Origin: Emticicia aquatica
Lineage (GTDB): Bacteria > Bacteroidota > Bacteroidia > Cytophagales > Spirosomataceae
Direction: 5' to 3'
Length of the DNA: 64,000 nucleotides
Assembly: GCF_923079645.1 (NCBI RefSeq)
Contig: NZ_CAKLPY010000001.1
Coordinates: forward strand, 1,384,001-1,448,000
Shown: in pieces, positions 8,634-18,540 of the stretch
Layout: each line of letters starts with the position of its first letter
Position numbering within the stretch: the stretch's first letter is position 1
The notes under the pieces: generated by a model
Seen by the model: only the letters and a program-made list of their open reading frames with translations
Database searches by the model: none
Told to the model about the DNA's origin: nothing
Program-made: the position numbers and the translations under genes

Positions 8634-11261
8634 ATGGATTCTATGATTATTTACCTTGTTCCGCTTTGTGGACTTATTGGCTTACTTTACACTGCTTGGC
8701 GATTCAATTGGGTATCAAAACAACCTGCTGGAGATGCTAACATGCAAAAACTTTCAGGCTATATTGCCGATGGAGCGATTGCATTCTTAAAAGCAGAATG
8801 GAAAATTCTTGCTTATTTTGCCATACCAACGGCTATTTTATTAGCTTGGTTAGGCTCTTCAACTGACAAATCTTCATGGATTATCTCAATTGCATTTTTA
8901 ATCGGTGCATTGTTTTCTGCTTTTGCTGGTTATGTTGGAATGAAAATCGCAACAAAAGCTAACGTTCGGACGGCTCAAGCAGCTCGTACTTCATTGGCAC
9001 AAGCCCTTAAAGTTTCATTTACTGGTGGTTCAGTTATGGGAATGGGTGTTGCTGGTTTAGCAGTTTTAGGATTGAGTTTATTATTTATTATTTTCTATAA
9101 TTATTTTGCTAAAGGTGAAGCTTTAACTTCAGAAAATATGAGAATTGCCATCGAAGTTTTGGCTGGTTTCTCATTAGGAGCTGAATCAATTGCTCTTTTT
9201 GCTCGTGTTGGTGGTGGTATTTATACGAAAGCTGCTGATGTTGGTGCTGACTTAGTTGGTAAAGTTGAGGCTGGAATTCCAGAAGATGATGTTCGTAATC
9301 CAGCTACAATCGCTGATAATGTTGGAGATAACGTTGGTGACGTAGCGGGTATGGGTGCCGATTTATTTGGTTCTTACGTGGCTACAATTTTGGCAACGAT
9401 GGTTTTGGGTCAAGAAATAAATGTTACAGATAATTTTGGTGGATTTTCTCCAGTTTTATTACCAATGGTTATTGCTGGTGTTGGTCTTTTGGCATCTTTG
9501 GTTTCTACATTTTTTGTTAGAATTAAATCTGAAACATCATCTGTTCAAGCTGCGTTGAATATTGGTAACTGGGCTTCAATTATCATTACTTTTATTGCTT
9601 CGTATTTCTTAGTAAAACATATTTTACCAGAAACACTTTCACTTCGTGGACATGAATTTACATCAAATGGTGTATTTATGGCAATCGTTGTTGGTTTGAT
9701 TGTTGGTGCGTTGATGTCAATCATCACAGAATATTATACTGCAATGGGAAAACGTCCAGTTTTGTCAATTATTGAAAAATCTGGTACTGGACACGCTACC
9801 AATATCATTGGTGGATTAGCCGTTGGTATGGAATCAACAGTATTACCTATTTTGACTTTAGCTGCTGGTATCATTATGTCATACTATTTTGCTGGTCTTT
9901 ATGGAGTTTCAATCGCTGCTGCAGGTATGATGGCAACAACGGCTATGCAATTAGCTATTGATGCTTTCGGACCAATTGCTGATAATGCTGGTGGTATTGC
10001 TGAAATGTCACAATTACCTCCTGAAGTTCGTGAGCGTACAGATAATTTGGATGCTGTTGGAAACACAACTGCTGCAACTGGTAAAGGTTTTGCAATTGCC
10101 TCAGCTGCTTTAACTTCATTGGCATTATTCGCTGCATTTGTTGGTATTGCTGGAATTAGTGCAATTGATATTTATAAAGCCCCAGTTTTGGCTGGTTTAT
10201 TTGTAGGTGGAATGATTCCATTTATTTTCAGTGCCTTGTGTATTTCGGCAGTAGGTAAAGCTGCAATGGAAATGGTAAATGAAGTTCGTCGTCAATTCCG
10301 TGAAATTCCTGGAATCATGGAATACAAAACTGAGCCAGAATATGAAAAATGTGTGGCAATTTCAACAGAGGCTTCAATTAAACAAATGATTTTACCAGGA
10401 GCGATTGCTTTAGTAACGCCTGTTTTGGTTGGATTTGGCTTTAAAGGTGTTTTTGCTGATACATCTTCACCTGAAATTTTAGGTGGTTTACTTGCAGGTG
10501 TAACTGTTTCAGGTGTATTGATGGGAATTTTCCAATCAAATGCTGGTGGTGCATGGGATAATGCTAAAAAATCTTTTGAAAAAGGCGTGGTAATTGATGG
10601 TCAAACTTATTACAAAAAATCTGAGCCACATAAAGCATCCGTAACTGGTGATACTGTTGGTGACCCATTTAAAGATACTTCTGGCCCATCAATGAACATT
10701 TTGATTAAATTGATGTCAATTGTTTCTCTTGTTATTGCTCCTTATATTGCTGTTACTTCAAATACGGAAGTGGCTGAAAAAACAGAAATCGTTGAAGCTG
10801 CAATGCCAGTTAGTATTAATAAATCATTGTCATCAGGCGTTACATTAAACTTCTTGGAAGGTGGAATTGAAGACCAAGTTATCAAATTTATCGAATCAGA
10901 TGTTGAAGCTGGAAAAGATAATTGGTTCAACTTCAAAGCCTTGAATTTCAATTCTGGAAGTAATGCAATTGATTCAACTTCGATGAACGAAGTAAAAAAT
11001 ATCGCTGAAATCTTGAAAGCGTTTCCAACAGTTAACATCAAAGTTGGTGGTTATACAGATAATGAAGGAAATGACGCTGCAAATTTGAAACTTTCTAGCG
11101 AACGTGCTGCTGCTGTAAAAGCTGCTTTAGTGGCTATTGGAATCGATGCATCTCGTTTAGAATCTGAAGGTTATGGAGAGCAACATGCAGTTGCTTCTAA
11201 TGATACAGAAGAAGGTCGCTCGCAAAACCGCAGAATTGCTGTGAGTGTTAGAAAGAAATAA
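8634..11261 (+). CDS. hppA: K+-dependent membrane pyrophosphatase with C-terminal OmpA-like domain
   Basis: Residues 1-715 are a complete ion-pumping pyrophosphatase, which couples PPi hydrolysis to H+ and/or Na+ export. Substrate-binding motifs are [11 protein letters not shown] at residue 202 and DNVGDNVGD at residue 228. The [10 protein letters not shown] segment has Ala480 and Gly483 where K+-independent enzymes carry Lys and Thr, so a K+-dependent type is predicted; the ion cannot be settled by eye. Unusually, a linker and an OmpA-like peptidoglycan-binding domain follow (about 762-875), with [25 protein letters not shown] and GRSQNRRI. Known M-PPases place their C-terminus on the outer face, so this domain would be periplasmic. 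The frame is continuous with no sign of an assembly join. Confidence 0.95.
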   Translation: MDSMIIYLVPLCGLIGLLYTAWRFNWVSKQPAGDANMQKLSGYIADGAIAFLKAEWKILAYFAIPTAILLAWLGSSTDKSSWIISIAFLIGALFSAFAGYVGMKIATKANVRTAQAARTSLAQALKVSFTGGSVMGMGVAGLAVLGLSLLFIIFYNYFAKGEALTSENMRIAIEVLAGFSLGAESIALFARVGGGIYTKAADVGADLVGKVEAGIPEDDVRNPATIADNVGDNVGDVAGMGADLFGSYVATILATMVLGQEINVTDNFGGFSPVLLPMVIAGVGLLASLVSTFFVRIKSETSSVQAALNIGNWASIIITFIASYFLVKHILPETLSLRGHEFTSNGVFMAIVVGLIVGALMSIITEYYTAMGKRPVLSIIEKSGTGHATNIIGGLAVGMESTVLPILTLAAGIIMSYYFAGLYGVSIAAAGMMATTAMQLAIDAFGPIADNAGGIAEMSQLPPEVRERTDNLDAVGNTTAATGKGFAIASAALTSLALFAAFVGIAGISAIDIYKAPVLAGLFVGGMIPFIFSALCISAVGKAAMEMVNEVRRQFREIPGIMEYKTEPEYEKCVAISTEASIKQMILPGAIALVTPVLVGFGFKGVFADTSSPEILGGLLAGVTVSGVLMGIFQSNAGGAWDNAKKSFEKGVVIDGQTYYKKSEPHKASVTGDTVGDPFKDTSGPSMNILIKLMSIVSLVIAPYIAVTSNTEVAEKTEIVEAAMPVSINKSLSSGVTLNFLEGGIEDQVIKFIESDVEAGKDNWFNFKALNFNSGSNAIDSTSMNEVKNIAEILKAFPTVNIKVGGYTDNEGNDAANLKLSSERAAAVKAALVAIGIDASRLESEGYGEQHAVASNDTEEGRSQNRRIAVSVRKK

Positions 11262-11291
11262 TTTTGTTAGAAATTTTTCTTTTAAATTCAT

Positions 11292-11333
11292 AAAAACAAA
11301 GCTCTTTTCAGATTTGAAAAGAGCTTTGTTTTT
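11292..11333. terminator. Bidirectional terminator between hppA and a sugar dehydrogenase gene
   Basis: Perfect 19-bp stem (11292-11310 with 11315-11333), loop GATT, outer A and T runs continuing past the stem on the plus strand. It separates two convergent genes. Confidence 0.88.
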
Positions 11334-11399
11334 TTATACTATTCTTGAAAATATCTAATTTATTGTCTTTTTAATTGCAAATTTCTGTTTTAAAAAAGT

Positions 11400-12713
11400 T
11401 TATCGACAACCAATAATTTGTGCGGTAAATGTAACTCCGCTATCAGTTTTAAAACCTGCATTCAGCTCAATTTTATTAGTTGCACTAAAAATCACTCTCG
11501 CTGCATTAGAAATTTGAGCCGCACTCTCAATAGCATTTAAAGCCGAAAAATAACTTGTTGAAGTGATTGAAGAATTTAACGTAAGATTTTGTTCAATTCC
11601 ACAAGCTGAAATTTGATATATTTTATCGAAAGTTGCTACAAATAATTCACCATTTCTATCTTCTCCAAAAGTAATAGGATTTGTCATCAAAACTCCCTTT
11701 AAATCGTTAGTAATTTGACCATTAGGCAACCTTTTCAAAAGCCAAAACTTTCCTGAATTATAATCAGCATAACAGTAATATCCATTCAATTCGGGATATT
11801 TACTACCACGATAAACAAAGCCTCCTATAACCGAAGCAGGTTGATTGCCATTAAAATTATACCCCTCAAAAGTAATAATTGGAAACACAAAATTATTTGT
11901 ATTAATGGAACAATTTTGAGTCAGATGTAGCATATTTCCTTCATAACAACTCCAACCATAGTTTTTATTTTCAAAAGTGCCAGCAGCCACAAAATCAACC
12001 TCTTCAAAACTATCCTGTCCCACATCACCAATCCAAATATCGCCCGTCAATCTATCGAATGAAAATTTCCATGGATTTCTTAATCCAAAACCAATAATTT
12101 CATCTGGAATTCCATCTCCAAGTGTTTGAAATGGATTTGTAGCTGGTATATAACTTGGCGAATCGACATCAAATCTCAACATTTTACCTTTAACTGTTGT
12201 TAAGTTTTGTGCATTTCCAAACTCATCACCAAGCGTGCCTCTTACTCCAGATGCACCATCTCCTGTTGTTGTGTACAAATAACCATCTTTAGCAAATTCT
12301 AAATCGCCCCCTTCATGTCCATCATTATTAAGGTAACTAAACAAAATTAGTTCTGAATTTATCTCTGCTAAATTTTCATCAAACAAAGATTTTGAAAACC
12401 TCGAAATAACACAACTTGCATCATTTGCTTTATATTTTACATAGAAGTAGCCATTTTCAAGGTAATTTGGATGAAATGCAACCGCCATTATCCATGTCAC
12501 TTGATTTGTCAAATCTAAAAATGGAGTCATTAATACCTGACCATTTGAAAGAATTTTAATCTGATTTCCATCAACAATAAACAATCTATCATCGCCAGCA
12601 GTCGTAATATCTACAACGGAAGAAAAGCCTTCGGCTACTAAATTTAATTTTATTTCTGGAGATTGAGCAAAAGATAAAACAGGAATGACTAGTAGGATTA
12701 GAAAAAATTTCAT
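11400..12713 (-). CDS. Secreted PQQ-dependent sugar dehydrogenase-like beta-propeller protein
   Basis: A 437-residue exported protein (signal peptide about 1-16) of the glucose/sorbosone dehydrogenase family. Propeller landmarks are VVDITTAGDDRLFIVD, VAFHPNYLENGYFYV, DGYLYTTTGDGASG, RNPWKFSFDRLTG and DIWIGDVGQDSFEEVD. Family members are soluble aldose sugar dehydrogenases that use PQQ, or structural relatives that lost the cofactor; binding is not testable by eye. The last 60 residues, ending NAGFKTDSGVTFTAQIIGC plus Arg, are a separate small beta tail that also occurs in the repeat protein at 24660-26186. It is monocistronic, between two terminators. Confidence 0.83.
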   Translation of the reverse strand: MKFFLILLVIPVLSFAQSPEIKLNLVAEGFSSVVDITTAGDDRLFIVDGNQIKILSNGQVLMTPFLDLTNQVTWIMAVAFHPNYLENGYFYVKYKANDASCVISRFSKSLFDENLAEINSELILFSYLNNDGHEGGDLEFAKDGYLYTTTGDGASGVRGTLGDEFGNAQNLTTVKGKMLRFDVDSPSYIPATNPFQTLGDGIPDEIIGFGLRNPWKFSFDRLTGDIWIGDVGQDSFEEVDFVAAGTFENKNYGWSCYEGNMLHLTQNCSINTNNFVFPIITFEGYNFNGNQPASVIGGFVYRGSKYPELNGYYCYADYNSGKFWLLKRLPNGQITNDLKGVLMTNPITFGEDRNGELFVATFDKIYQISACGIEQNLTLNSSITSTSYFSALNAIESAAQISNAARVIFSATNKIELNAGFKTDSGVTFTAQIIGCR

Positions 12714-12832
12714 TGTAAAATATAATGTATATTTTGGGTCTTTAAACGTAAAGTTACAAAAACAATTTCCGAAATAAAATTAGGTAAGATTTAATGGTCA
12801 CGATTAGTTTTAAAAGTAAGTAATAAAAAAAA

Positions 12833-12860
12833 GGCCTCGAAAGAAAAATCTTTCGAGGCT
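12833..12860 (-). terminator. Intrinsic terminator after leuS
   Basis: Stem CCTCGAAAGA/TCTTTCGAGG (12835-12844 with 12849-12858), extended by G-C and G-U pairs, loop AAAA, preceded on the plus strand by an A run that is the T run of the minus transcript. It lies about 22 nt past the leuS stop. Confidence 0.8.
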
Positions 12861-12882
12861 TTTATGAATCTATAATTCAAAA

Positions 12883-15663
12883 CTATGCAACCACATTAAC
12901 AATTCGCTTTGGAACTACAATAATCTTCTTCGGCGTTGCTCCTTCTAACCATTTCAGAACCAATTCATTTTCTAAAACTAGCTTCTCAATTTCTTCTTTA
13001 CTCATATCGGCAGGAAAATTGAGTGTTGCCCGCACTTTACCGTTTATCTGAATCGGATATTCAAATGAATCTTCAATCAGATGTTTGGCATCAAATATTG
13101 GAAATTCTTGAATCGTAATACTTTCAGAATTCCCTAAAATTTGCCATAATTCCTCAGTTACGTGTGGTGCATAAGGAGATAAAATCACAACTAATTTCTC
13201 AAGAATTGATTTTTTATGACATTTCAAGTCTGATAATTCATTCACACAAATCATAAATGAACTTACGGAAGTATTGAATGAAAATGCTTCAATATCTTCC
13301 GAAACTTTCTTGATGGTTTTGTGTAAAGCCTTCAATTCATCTTTTGTAGGTTCAGCATCTATAACCAAATATTTACCATTTTGGTCAAAAAACAAACGCC
13401 AAAGTTTACGAACAAAACGATAAGTTCCTTCAATTCCACGCGTATCCCAAGGCTTACTTTCAGTCAATGGCCCCAAAAACATTTCATAAAGACGAAATGT
13501 ATCTGCTCCATATTTCTCAACAATTGTATCAGGATTTACTACATTATACTTAGATTTTGACATTTTCTCAACTTCAGAGCCACAAACATATTTGCCATCT
13601 TCTAAGATAAATTGTGGGTCATCACCAATATCATTTCTTGTTGATTTGAATTTTTCTACATCTAAAATATCATTTTCAACAATGTTTACATCAACATGAA
13701 GTTTAGTTGTCTCATAATTATCTTTCAAATTATATGACACAAAAGTAACTTTCTCTGCATCTTTAACTCTATAAACAAAACTCGAACGCCCCATAATCAT
13801 CCCTTGATTGATGAGTTTCATAGCATATTCCTCTTGTGGAACATACCCTCGGTCTTTCAAGAATTTATTCCAAAAACGACTGTACAACAAATGTCCAGTT
13901 GCATGTTCGGTTCCTCCTAAATATAAGTCAACATTTTGCCAATAATCAATCGCTTCTTTTGAGGCAAATTCTTCATCATTATGAGCATCCATGTATCTAA
14001 ACCAATACCAGCTACTTCCCGCCCAACCAGGCATTGTTGAAAGTTCGTATTCATTCCCTTTATAATTCCAACCTTCTGCTCTACCTAAAGGTGGTTCTCC
14101 ATCTTCAGTAGGCAAATACTTGTCAATTTCAGGTAAAACTAAAGGTAAATCTTGGCTATCAATCAAATACGGTAAACCATCTTTAAAATAAACAGGAACA
14201 GGCTCTCCCCAATATCTTTGACGAGCAAAAACCGCATCACGCAAACGATAATTCACTTTTCCCTTTCCAATGCTTCTTTCTTCCAGCCAAGCAATCAATT
14301 TTGCCGTTGCTTCCTTATAACCCAACCCATTAATCATACCTGAATTAATGTATTTCCCTTCTTTTGTAGCATCAGCTTGTGTTTCTATTCCAACTTGACC
14401 ATCAAGTATTTGCACGATTGGTAACCCAAAATGCGTTGCAAAATTCCAGTCACGTTGGTCACCAGAAGGTACGCCCATTACCGCACCAGTTCCATAACCA
14501 GCCAAAACGTAATCTGCAATCCAAATTGGCACTTTTTCACCACTAAATGGATTGATACAATAGCTTCCAGTAAATGCACCCGAAACCGTTCTTACATCAG
14601 ACATTCGATCTAACTCTGAGCGTTTTTGTGTTTCTGAAATATAATTTTCAATATTTTCCTTTTGTTCTAGTGTGGTTAATGAAGCAACTAATTCGTGTTC
14701 TGGAGCTAAAACCATGAATGACACTCCATAAATTGTATCTACACGAGTGGTGAAAACTTCAATAATTGTTGTTGGTTTGTCTTCAACTGCAAATTTAACC
14801 ATTGCTCCGACTGAGCGGCCAATCCAATTTTTTTGTTGTTCTTTCAAAGAATCAGACCAATCAACCAAATCCAAACCATTAATTAAACGATCAGCATAAG
14901 CCGTGATTCTCATCATCCATTGTTGCATTTTTTTCTGAATCACAGGATAACCACCACGTTCAGAAACACTGTCTTTCACTTCATCATTCGACAACACCAT
15001 CCCCAACGCTGGACAAAAATTTACAACCGCATCAGATAAATAAGTCAACCGATAATCTAATGAAATTTTATATTTTTCAGATTCTGAAAAACTATTCCAT
15101 TCATCCGCAGAAAAACTCAATACATCATCACCACAAACCGCTTTCACTCCAGTAGTTCCATTTACTGCAAATTTAGCATACAATGTTTCGATGGCTTCCG
15201 CTTGATTTGACTCATTATTGTACCAAGAATTAAACAATTCCATGAAAATCCATTGCGTCCATTTATAATATTTTGCATCAGATGTACGCACCTCTCTACT
15301 CCAATCGTAACAAAAACCAATTTTTTTCAATTGGCTAATATATGTTGTAATGTTATTTTCAGTAGTTATGGCTGGATGTTGCCCAGTTTGTATAGCATAT
15401 TGTTCAGCAGGAAGTCCAAATGAATCAAAGCCCATTGGATGAAGCACATTGAAACCTTTCAGACGTTTGTATCTTGAATAAATATCAGTTGCAATATAGC
15501 CCAGTGGATGACCTACGTGTAAACCTGCACCAGACGGGTAAGGAAACATATCAAGCACGTAAAATTTGGGCTTTGAATGGTCTATTTCTACTTTGTATGT
15601 TTGGTTTTCTTCCCAAACTTGCTGCCATTTTTTTTCAATCTCTCGATGGTTGAACTCCGACAT
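12883..15663 (-). CDS. leuS: Leucyl-tRNA synthetase
   Basis: Class I aminoacyl-tRNA synthetase that charges tRNA-Leu. The HIGH-type motif appears as PYPSGAGLHVGHPLGY close to the N-terminus, and the KMSKS loop as EKMSKSKYNVVNPDT. Between them lie an editing domain (TTRVDTIYGVSFMVLAPEH and GTGAVMGVPSGDQRDW) and a long insert around the QGMIMGRSSF segment. I place the start at the ATG whose first base is 15663 (protein MSEFNHREIEKKW...), which is the conserved N-terminus, rather than an in-frame ATG 51 nt upstream. The latter falls on a promoter-like box. With this start the enzyme has 926 residues. It appears monocistronic. Confidence 0.96.
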   Translation of the reverse strand: MSEFNHREIEKKWQQVWEENQTYKVEIDHSKPKFYVLDMFPYPSGAGLHVGHPLGYIATDIYSRYKRLKGFNVLHPMGFDSFGLPAEQYAIQTGQHPAITTENNITTYISQLKKIGFCYDWSREVRTSDAKYYKWTQWIFMELFNSWYNNESNQAEAIETLYAKFAVNGTTGVKAVCGDDVLSFSADEWNSFSESEKYKISLDYRLTYLSDAVVNFCPALGMVLSNDEVKDSVSERGGYPVIQKKMQQWMMRITAYADRLINGLDLVDWSDSLKEQQKNWIGRSVGAMVKFAVEDKPTTIIEVFTTRVDTIYGVSFMVLAPEHELVASLTTLEQKENIENYISETQKRSELDRMSDVRTVSGAFTGSYCINPFSGEKVPIWIADYVLAGYGTGAVMGVPSGDQRDWNFATHFGLPIVQILDGQVGIETQADATKEGKYINSGMINGLGYKEATAKLIAWLEERSIGKGKVNYRLRDAVFARQRYWGEPVPVYFKDGLPYLIDSQDLPLVLPEIDKYLPTEDGEPPLGRAEGWNYKGNEYELSTMPGWAGSSWYWFRYMDAHNDEEFASKEAIDYWQNVDLYLGGTEHATGHLLYSRFWNKFLKDRGYVPQEEYAMKLINQGMIMGRSSFVYRVKDAEKVTFVSYNLKDNYETTKLHVDVNIVENDILDVEKFKSTRNDIGDDPQFILEDGKYVCGSEVEKMSKSKYNVVNPDTIVEKYGADTFRLYEMFLGPLTESKPWDTRGIEGTYRFVRKLWRLFFDQNGKYLVIDAEPTKDELKALHKTIKKVSEDIEAFSFNTSVSSFMICVNELSDLKCHKKSILEKLVVILSPYAPHVTEELWQILGNSESITIQEFPIFDAKHLIEDSFEYPIQINGKVRATLNFPADMSKEEIEKLVLENELVLKWLEGATPKKIIVVPKRIVNVVA

Positions 15664-15713
15664 TTGCGATTTGTTGTAATGAATGAAATATTTTGAAGTC
15701 AATAATTTTAGCA

Positions 15714-15721
15714 CAAAAATA
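15714..15721 (-). promoter_or_regulatory. Candidate -7 box of the leuS promoter
   Basis: On the minus strand the box reads TATTTTTG, matching TAnnTTTG, about 51 nt upstream of the chosen leuS ATG. It overlaps the alternative upstream start, which argues against that start. No clear -33 element was found. Confidence 0.4.
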
Positions 15722-15821
15722 CAATTTTAAGTGCGTAACGTTATTATTTTTATTGAATTTATATCAATAACTTTCACTTTACCATGAAAACAATTAATTT
15801 AAATATACACGAAAAAACAAA

Positions 15822-15851
15822 AAAGCTGACTCAACGAATTGAATCAGCTTT
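15822..15851 (-). terminator. Intrinsic terminator after infC
   Basis: A 13-bp stem with one mismatch (15822-15834 with 15839-15851), loop CGAA, flanked by an A run that becomes the U run of the minus transcript. It lies about 20 nt after the infC stop and seals the gene off from any downstream ribosomal-protein genes. Confidence 0.75.
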
Positions 15852-15872
15852 AAATATTTTAAAGGAAATTGT

Positions 15873-16430
15873 TTATTTTTTGGGTTTTGGAGCAAGAAAA
15901 ACAATCATTCTCTTACCTTCTAACTTCAACTCTCCTTCTGGCTTGCCGTATTCTTCTAATCCTGCAATAAATCTTTTTAATAATGCAACACCCTGGTCTT
16001 TGAATACAATTTGTCTTCCAACAAAATGTACGTAGGCTTTAACTTTTGCATTTTCTTTTAAGAAACCAATTGCGTGTTTTAATTTGAAATCAAAATCATG
16101 GTCATCTGTTTGAGGGCCGAATCTGATTTCTTTGATAACAGTTTTTGCAGCTTTGGCTTTTATTTCCTTTTGCTTCTTCTTTTGGTCGTACTTAAACTTA
16201 GAATAATCTACAACTCGACAAACAGGCGGTGTAGCAGTCGGAACAATCTCAACTAAATCAAGACTTTGTGCTTGTGCCATCGCAAGAGCTTGTGCAGTAT
16301 CAAAAATACCTTGCTCTACATTATCCCCTACTAAACGAACCTGAGCGGCACGAATCCTTTGATTGATTCGGTGTTCGTCTTCCTTTTGTACTGGTCTTCT
16401 GAAATTACGATTGAATGGTTGTTGTGCCAT
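15873..16430 (-). CDS. infC: Translation initiation factor IF-3
   Basis: IF-3 (185 residues) binds the 30S subunit, prevents premature subunit joining and proofreads initiator tRNA selection. The N-domain shows HRINQRIRAAQVRLVGD, the linker is Lys-rich (KYDQKKKQKEIKAKA), and the C-domain shows KEIRFGPQTDDHDFDFKLKH and VHFVGRQIVFKDQG. It starts with an ordinary ATG rather than the rare AUU of enteric infC. It lies 113 nt downstream of thrS, the usual order, but rpmI and rplT, which normally follow, are absent: a terminator and leuS come next. Confidence 0.96.
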   Translation of the reverse strand: MAQQPFNRNFRRPVQKEDEHRINQRIRAAQVRLVGDNVEQGIFDTAQALAMAQAQSLDLVEIVPTATPPVCRVVDYSKFKYDQKKKQKEIKAKAAKTVIKEIRFGPQTDDHDFDFKLKHAIGFLKENAKVKAYVHFVGRQIVFKDQGVALLKRFIAGLEEYGKPEGELKLEGKRMIVFLAPKPKK

Positions 16431-16466
16431 TTAACGATTTTAAGGTTTCTAAAAAATTGAATTTTA

Positions 16467-16528
16467 CGAAAGTACTAATTATTTTATTAAAAACAAATAA
16501 TAAATCGCTTATAAATACTAATTATTTT
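16467..16528 (-). promoter_or_regulatory. Candidate infC promoter and a 13-bp direct repeat
   Basis: On the minus strand a TTTG (16494-16497), 19 nt and TACTTTCG (16467-16474, one mismatch to TAnnTTTG) form a promoter-like pair 37 nt before the infC ATG. The 13-mer TACTAATTATTTT occurs twice in direct orientation on the plus strand (16473-16485 and 16516-16528), 43 bp apart. The AT-richness makes chance repeats easy. Confidence 0.4.
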
Positions 16529-16543
16529 GTAAAGTAAATCAAA

Positions 16544-18490
16544 TTATTGACGAAACTGAGGAATATTTTTATTTATTTCAGTTTTTGCATAAATTATAAA
16601 TTCTTCGATTGTCATTGAGCCTAAATCACCCTCACCTTTTCTACGAACAGAAACCCTCCCTTCTTCAGCTTCTTTTTCTCCAACAATTAACATTAACGGC
16701 AATTTGTTCACTTCAGCATCACGAATTTTTCTACCAATTTTTTCGTCACGATGGTCAACAAAACCTCTAATATCTTGCTCTTGAAGTGTTAAGAATAGCT
16801 CATTTGCATAGTCTTCATATTTCTCTGAAATAGGCAAAATTGCAATTTGGTCTGGTGAAAGCCACAATGGAAAATTACCTGCTGTATTTTCAATTAAAAT
16901 GGCAATAAATCTTTCCATTGAGCCAAATGGAGCTCTATGAATCATTACAGGACGGTGTTTTTGATTATCCGAACCAATATACTCAAGTTCAAAACGGTCT
17001 GGTAATTGATAATCGACTTGAATTGTTCCAAGCTGCCACTTACGTCCAAGAGCATCTTTCACCATAAAGTCTAATTTTGGTCCGTAAAAAGCTGCTTCAC
17101 CCAATTCTTCAACAGTTTTCAATCCTTTTTCAGCAGCTGCACGACGAATGGCATTTTCGGCCTTATCCCAAGCTTCATCTGAGCCAAAATACTTAGTTTT
17201 ATTTTCTGGGTCACGAAGCGAAACTTGAGCAGAGAAATCTTCAAAGCCAAGCGATTTGAAAACATACAAAACTAAATCAATTACTTTTTTGAATTCTTCC
17301 TCAACTTGGTCGCCAGTGCAAAAAATATGGGCATCATCTTGCGTGAATCCTCTTACACGAGTCAATCCATGCAATTCACCACTTTGTTCGTAACGATAAA
17401 CTGTTCCAAATTCTGCCAATCTCAAAGGTAATTCACGATAACTTCTAGGTCTAGCACGAAATATTTCGCAATGATGTGGGCAATTCATCGGTTTCAACAA
17501 AAACTCTTCGCCTTCTTCGGGAGTTGTTATTGGCTGAAACGAATCTTTACCATATTTTTCCCAGTGACCAGAAGTCAAATACAATTGTTTACTACCAATA
17601 TGTGGTGTCACAACTTGCTGATAACCAGCTTTTACTTGTGCCTTACGCAAAAAATTCTCCAACCTTTCACGAAGCATTGCACCTTTTGGCAACCACAATG
17701 GCAGACCTTTTCCTACTTTTTCTGAAAAAGTAAATAAATCTAGTTCTTGTCCTAATTTTCGGTGGTCACGACGTTTTGCTTCTTCTAAAAGTTGCAAATA
17801 ATCATCTAATTCTTTTTGTTTAGGGAAAGTTACACCATAAATACGGGTTAACATTTTATTATTTTGGTCACCTTTAAAATACGCCCCAGCTACATTCATT
17901 ATTTTTGCAGCTTTAATAAAACCCGTATTTGGAATATGTGGCCCACGACATAAATCCGTAAAGTTTCCTTGGCGATAAAATGTTATCGAACCATCCTCTA
18001 GTCCTGAAAGCAAGTCTAATTTATATTCGTCACCCTTTTCTTCAAAGTATTTAATGGCATCAGCCTTGGCCATTGGAATTCGGACATATTCGTTTTTCTG
18101 ACGTGCTAGTTCCAGCATTTTGTTTTCAATTTTCTTGAAATCATCATGTGAAATCGCTTCTCCATTTGTATCAACGTCATAATAAAAACCATTTTCGAGT
18201 GGTGGGCCGACCCAAAACTTAACATTAGGATACAATGATTCCAATGCTTCTGCCATTAAATGGGCTGATGAATGCCAAAATGTAGATTTTCCGTCCGTAT
18301 CATTCCAAGTCAAAAGTTGAACAGTTGAGTTTTCTTCAATTGGCAGATTAGCATCTTGAACTTTTCCATTCACTTTTGCTGCCAGTACATTCCTTGCCAA
18401 TCCTTCACTAATGGAAAGAGCAATATCATAACTCGAACTCCCTTTTGGATATTCTCTTTCGCTTCCGTCCGGTAAAGTAATTTTAATCAT
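16544..18490 (-). CDS. thrS: Threonyl-tRNA synthetase
   Basis: Class II synthetase that charges tRNA-Thr. Domains in order: N-terminal TGS domain ([17 protein letters not shown] onward), editing domain with the [11 protein letters not shown] zinc motif, and the catalytic core with zinc Cys/His in [10 protein letters not shown], motif 2 [21 protein letters not shown] and motif 3 [11 protein letters not shown]. The C-terminal anticodon-binding domain includes [12 protein letters not shown]. The chosen ATG (18490) starts directly at the TGS domain; an in-frame ATG lies 18 nt upstream. The gene sits between a TPR lipoprotein gene (50 nt upstream) and infC, probably in one transcription unit. Confidence 0.96.
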   Translation of the reverse strand: MIKITLPDGSEREYPKGSSSYDIALSISEGLARNVLAAKVNGKVQDANLPIEENSTVQLLTWNDTDGKSTFWHSSAHLMAEALESLYPNVKFWVGPPLENGFYYDVDTNGEAISHDDFKKIENKMLELARQKNEYVRIPMAKADAIKYFEEKGDEYKLDLLSGLEDGSITFYRQGNFTDLCRGPHIPNTGFIKAAKIMNVAGAYFKGDQNNKMLTRIYGVTFPKQKELDDYLQLLEEAKRRDHRKLGQELDLFTFSEKVGKGLPLWLPKGAMLRERLENFLRKAQVKAGYQQVVTPHIGSKQLYLTSGHWEKYGKDSFQPITTPEEGEEFLLKPMNCPHHCEIFRARPRSYRELPLRLAEFGTVYRYEQSGELHGLTRVRGFTQDDAHIFCTGDQVEEEFKKVIDLVLYVFKSLGFEDFSAQVSLRDPENKTKYFGSDEAWDKAENAIRRAAAEKGLKTVEELGEAAFYGPKLDFMVKDALGRKWQLGTIQVDYQLPDRFELEYIGSDNQKHRPVMIHRAPFGSMERFIAILIENTAGNFPLWLSPDQIAILPISEKYEDYANELFLTLQEQDIRGFVDHRDEKIGRKIRDAEVNKLPLMLIVGEKEAEEGRVSVRRKGEGDLGSMTIEEFIIYAKTEINKNIPQFRQ

Positions 18491-18540
18491 AAAAATATCA
18501 GTCAACAATTACTTATTATATAATATACTTTTTAAAAAAT

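Noticed and set aside
9955-10137. Minus-strand open frame within hppA, Gln-rich
   Set aside because: It is an antisense shadow of the Ala/Thr/Gly-rich pump sequence, with no promoter or family likeness.
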